The translations under genes were made by a program, and so were the position numbers. From NCBI RefSeq assembly GCF_018687715.1, contig NC_056758.1, forward strand, positions 30,484,967-30,548,966: 64,000 bases of DNA, in the 5' to 3' direction. The notes under the pieces are model-generated. The model had not been told where the DNA came from. It saw only the letters and a list, made by a program, of their open reading frames with translations, and did not search any database. This DNA comes from Carya illinoinensis. Its lineage: Eukaryota > Streptophyta > Magnoliopsida > Fagales > Juglandaceae. How positions within the stretch are numbered: the first letter of the stretch is position 1; every line of letters begins with the position of its first letter. Positions 61,140 to 64,000 of the stretch are shown here, piece by piece.

Positions 61140-61979
61140 TCAAAACCATTCACCACGAAGCTCTCTAAGAACCCTGGAATGGGGATAAGTTTCCGGATCA
61201 CCACGCATAGCATTCTGCCTAAATATCTCGACGGCCCTCCTAAGCGCCTCCTCCGCCGTGTCGAGCTGCTCAGGCCTCCACGCAATCCCGTCTGCGCCAC
61301 GATCGTTATCCTCGACGGCATCCGCTGTCCCATCAGTTGCTCTCGTCAATGGCTTCCTCGTATCGACTACATTGATCTCCGACAACGGCGAAGCCTTGTG
61401 ATGCTTGAAGTATTCTCTGTCATCCTCCACCTGTTCGTTCCTGTCTCTATGCTCTTTTTCCTTGTCTTTTGGCCATGGCGTGCCGTTAAATCCTTCGCAA
61501 CTGGCATCTTCTACGCTTGCAGTTGCATGGCTACGCTTTTGCTGAACAACGGGGTCCAGGGGTTGAGGCGAAACCTCCGTGCTTTCCAGCTTCGGAGAAG
61601 AAGCAAAAGGTGTTCTTGGAGGCTTCAATGGCCCGGTTTCTTTATGGGCTTTGTGTTCTAATTCTTGCTTGGCCGCATCATCACTATCCACCACACTTCC
61701 TTGACCCTGCGATTTTCAATCATATCAGCATATCAGTAAATCTTCAAACTTTACAAGTTTTCAATTTTGAAGCTCAGCTTACTATGTTACACTATATCAG
61801 AGTCTTACTTCGTTTTTTCTGTAATATACGTCAGGTCCAGCTTCGACTTCTCCGGAATGAATATCAGGGTCAGCGGTGCGACCGGCCGATCGGGGGGATG
61901 AAAGTCCTATGCGGAGAGCTTGGTTATGGGCTAGAGAGAGAACCCATCGTTGCATTTTGGCCGCTACCCTCGATTGCAT
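61140..61979 (-). CDS. Uncharacterised plant protein, 2 exons, probably organelle-targeted
   Basis: Exon 1 is 61979-61830 (50 codons) and exon 2 is 61706-61140. The 123 bp intron is GT-AG and phase 0. The product is 238 aa. The N-terminus (MQSRVAAKMQRWVLSLAHNQ...GLSSPRSAGR) is rich in Arg/Ser and lacks acidic residues for about 40 positions, as in mitochondrial presequences. The middle is charged and likely disordered. The C-terminal part has DREYFKHHKASPLSEINVVD, TRKPLTRATDGTAD, PEQLDTAEEALRRAVEIFRQ and NAMRGDPE...RVLRELRGEWF. These blocks recur in unannotated proteins of many land plants, as I recall. No catalytic motif is visible. A second ATG at codon 9 is an alternative start. Confidence 0.82.
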
Positions 61980-63594
61980 TTTGGCTTTCCTGTTCTGTTA
62001 ATAATCCACCAAATTCGTTGGGTTTTTTGATGGCTGCCTAATTGGAACAGAGACGAAACAGAGGAACAAGAAAAGCTCTAAGGGGAGAGAGAAAAGAAAA
62101 TGAATAAAGATTAATTAGGTACTTTCTGGAGGAGAGACACGTGTACGGTAAAGGTATTGACGTGGAAGGACTTTATAGTGCTTTGGCGTACTTTGTGTGT
62201 CACCATGTGATGGTTCTTATCTATGGGGTTGGTGGTGGAAATGATATGCAACTAGAAGCATGGAGATTCTTGTTCTAGCGAAATCCCAAGTCTTGTAGAA
62301 GCATGGAGAAGTTGCTTAGTGGGTGCCCATTAAGGATCTTTGTTTATTTTTATTTTTAAAAGCTCATTTTTTCAAGGGAGGAATACCACAGAGATAAGAG
62401 CTAGCTTGGGGTGGTAATAAAGGCAGCCCAAGCAGCAACTAAAGTTTTGCACTATTTTACAACTCAAAACTATTCATTTTGCTTACTACTCATTTTAAAA
62501 AAAAAAAAAGCAACAGTGTTTTGCACCTTCTGCGTGTGAAAATGGTCAAATGCAAAGAGTTATAAGAGATTGAAAGCATGCTATGCACCTAAAGACTAAT
62601 GCAAGATAGCGTATAAGAATCAGAAGCAAGAAGAAAAGCATTTTTACTGGTTGTGGACCTGAAGCCTGTTCTGCATGTAGATGGTATGAGACACTCCCAA
62701 AAAAGAAGAAGAGAGAGAGCTAGAACAGTAAGAAGTTGGGATTTTGCTATTTCTTAATATTTCAAAAAACAAATTGAGTAATTCGTAAACCAGATTAAAG
62801 TCTTGTTTTGGGTTGAGGGTTGAACAAAGATAGAGAGATAATTGTTCTGGCCTATATCATGCGGGGATGAGACAAAAGCCCTTCCCTTTATCTCTATTTG
62901 CCCTAAAATCCAAACGAAATAAGGAAACGCCAAAATGAATTTCTCTGAGTCACCCATTTTCTGTAGTGTGGTCCAAACACTCCAGACAGAACAAAACGAA
63001 TTAAGCATGCACATAATTTATATGAGAGATACTCTTTTTAATCTGATTCCAACAATCATTCCCAAATAATTGATGGTTTTTGTTTTTTTAGACTAGTACA
63101 TACATTATAACTAAACGAGTTGCAATGTCGAAAGTCTATAAATGGTGGATCATTATCATTATAAAGATTAAGGTAAGGGGATGCTTCTATAAATATCATT
63201 AAAAATTAAAACTTGTCCGTTGCGCGATAGAATGCCAACAAATATTCCAGCTATCAAATGATTTTAATAGGAATCCGATGTCTTTTTTTTTTTGTTAAGA
63301 TTGTTCAACTGCTTGAATTGCTACTTGGTAGTCCCCTCAAATTGTAAGCTGTTTTATATGTTGTTCTTTTGCTTCTTTATGCCTACATAATATGCTGATG
63401 GTTTTGCCCTTAGCTTTGGGAAAGTCCATAGTTGAACCGTAAGACCCGACTTTGAGGAAACACAAATTCACCTCCATTCTTGAATCTAACGTCGAAAAGA
63501 GAAAAATCTAGGTTGCAGGACTTTTTATTGACTTGCATTAATATTGAATAAAAAGAAATGATAAAAACCCGGGAAATAATGAGATGAACAATGT
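61980..63594. other. Promoter side of the 61140-61979 gene, then intergenic DNA
   Basis: No further gene was recognised. A GA-rich stretch at about 62070-62100 lies just upstream of exon 1. Confidence 0.4.
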
Positions 63595-63788
63595 GAGGTT
63601 TGGATAGTGAAATTGGATAAAATGATTTTAGATGAAGTTGAAAGTTAAATAAAATATTATTTTTTAAAATTATTATTATTTTAAAATTTGAAAAAGTTAA
63701 ATTGTTTATTATATTTTATGTCGAAATTTAAAAAAATTATAATGATGAGATGAAATAAGTTGAAAATATCTTTATATCAACCTTATTA
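63595..63788 (+). mobile_element. MITE family A, copy 3
   Basis: GAGGTTTGGATAGTGAAATT at the left, then GTTAAATTGTTTATTATATT, and AATTATAATGATGAGATG toward the right, match the copies at 47223 and (inverted) 26856. The right terminus is decayed (ATATCAACCTTATT). Confidence 0.65.
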
Positions 63789-64000
63789 AATCTATTCGCG
63801 TATATAGCACCAAATTTTATGAGAGCTTATCCTCAAATTTTATGCCTCCTTCAAACATAACATTTTTTTGTCTTAGCCAACCATGTGATGGATTTTTAAC
63901 AGCACTCCCGAGTAAAGTTGTATTGCTGCCAAGATTTAGAAAATATTCACACACCTTTAATTGATCGTATGAAGATATTTAAACAAAATTACAGAGTTTA
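63789..64000. other. Intergenic end of window
   Basis: No feature was recognised. Confidence 0.4.

Noticed and set aside
61113..61661. 182-codon plus-strand frame
   Set aside because: It is antisense to the 61140-61979 gene, which has proper splice sites and conserved blocks.
1..64000. CRISPR array, operon-like cluster, biosynthetic cluster or microRNA precursor
   Set aside because: The direct repeats seen are microsatellites or tandem/transposon repeats. The eight genes belong to unrelated pathways. No known plant miRNA sequence was spotted by eye.

Overview
The window is nuclear DNA of a flowering plant, most likely a woody eudicot. It has AT-rich intergenic DNA, GT-AG introns, plant-only gene families and LTR retrotransposons primed by initiator tRNA-Met. 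A Fagales/Juglandaceae-type genome is my guess from the repeat style; it is not proven. No bacterial, organellar or viral genome segment is seen.

Genes, left to right. (1) The 5' part of a Di19-type zinc-finger gene runs off the left edge (minus, 399-739). (2) A complete eight-exon SYP4-group syntaxin (plus, 1467-5226) diverges from it across a promoter rich in GGCCCA motifs. (3) An intronless DYW-type PPR editing factor, At2g41080-like (minus, 12452-14485). (4) A GATL-type GT8 glycosyltransferase (minus, 21543-22646). (5) A small intronless plant-specific protein (minus, 43756-44196). (6) A two-exon linker-histone H1-like gene (minus, 55132-55764). (7) A secreted proline-rich cell-wall protein, probably GPI-anchored (minus, 57822-58322). 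(8) A two-exon uncharacterised, probably organelle-targeted protein (minus, 61140-61979). These are ordinary housekeeping or developmental genes. They do not form a cluster with a shared function.

Most of the rest is transposon-derived. Region 5.69-11.73 kb looks like one decayed PIF/Harbinger element, with a transposase remnant, a convergent Myb-like remnant and an internal ~170 bp tandem repeat. A LINE RNase H remnant lies at 15.4-16.06 kb and a tRNA-derived SINE near 24.6 kb. Region 34.155-41.127 kb is a complete but dead Ty1/Copia element (minus) with 417/418 bp LTRs and a GAATA target duplication. Region 48.131-53.692 kb is a complete but dead Ty3/Gypsy chromovirus (minus) with 417 bp LTRs. 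Four families of short non-autonomous elements recur. One is a ~170 bp, probably Mutator-like MITE with 9 bp target duplications at all three of its copies.

The most informative structure is at 48.04-54.63 kb. An old ~420 bp tandem duplication has copy 1 split by the Gypsy element and copy 2 split by the Mutator-like MITE, so each copy preserves the empty site of the other insertion. I found no convincing new biological system. The stretches between 16 and 21.5, 23 and 34, 41 and 48, and 56 and 61 kb are AT-rich and hold no gene I can support.
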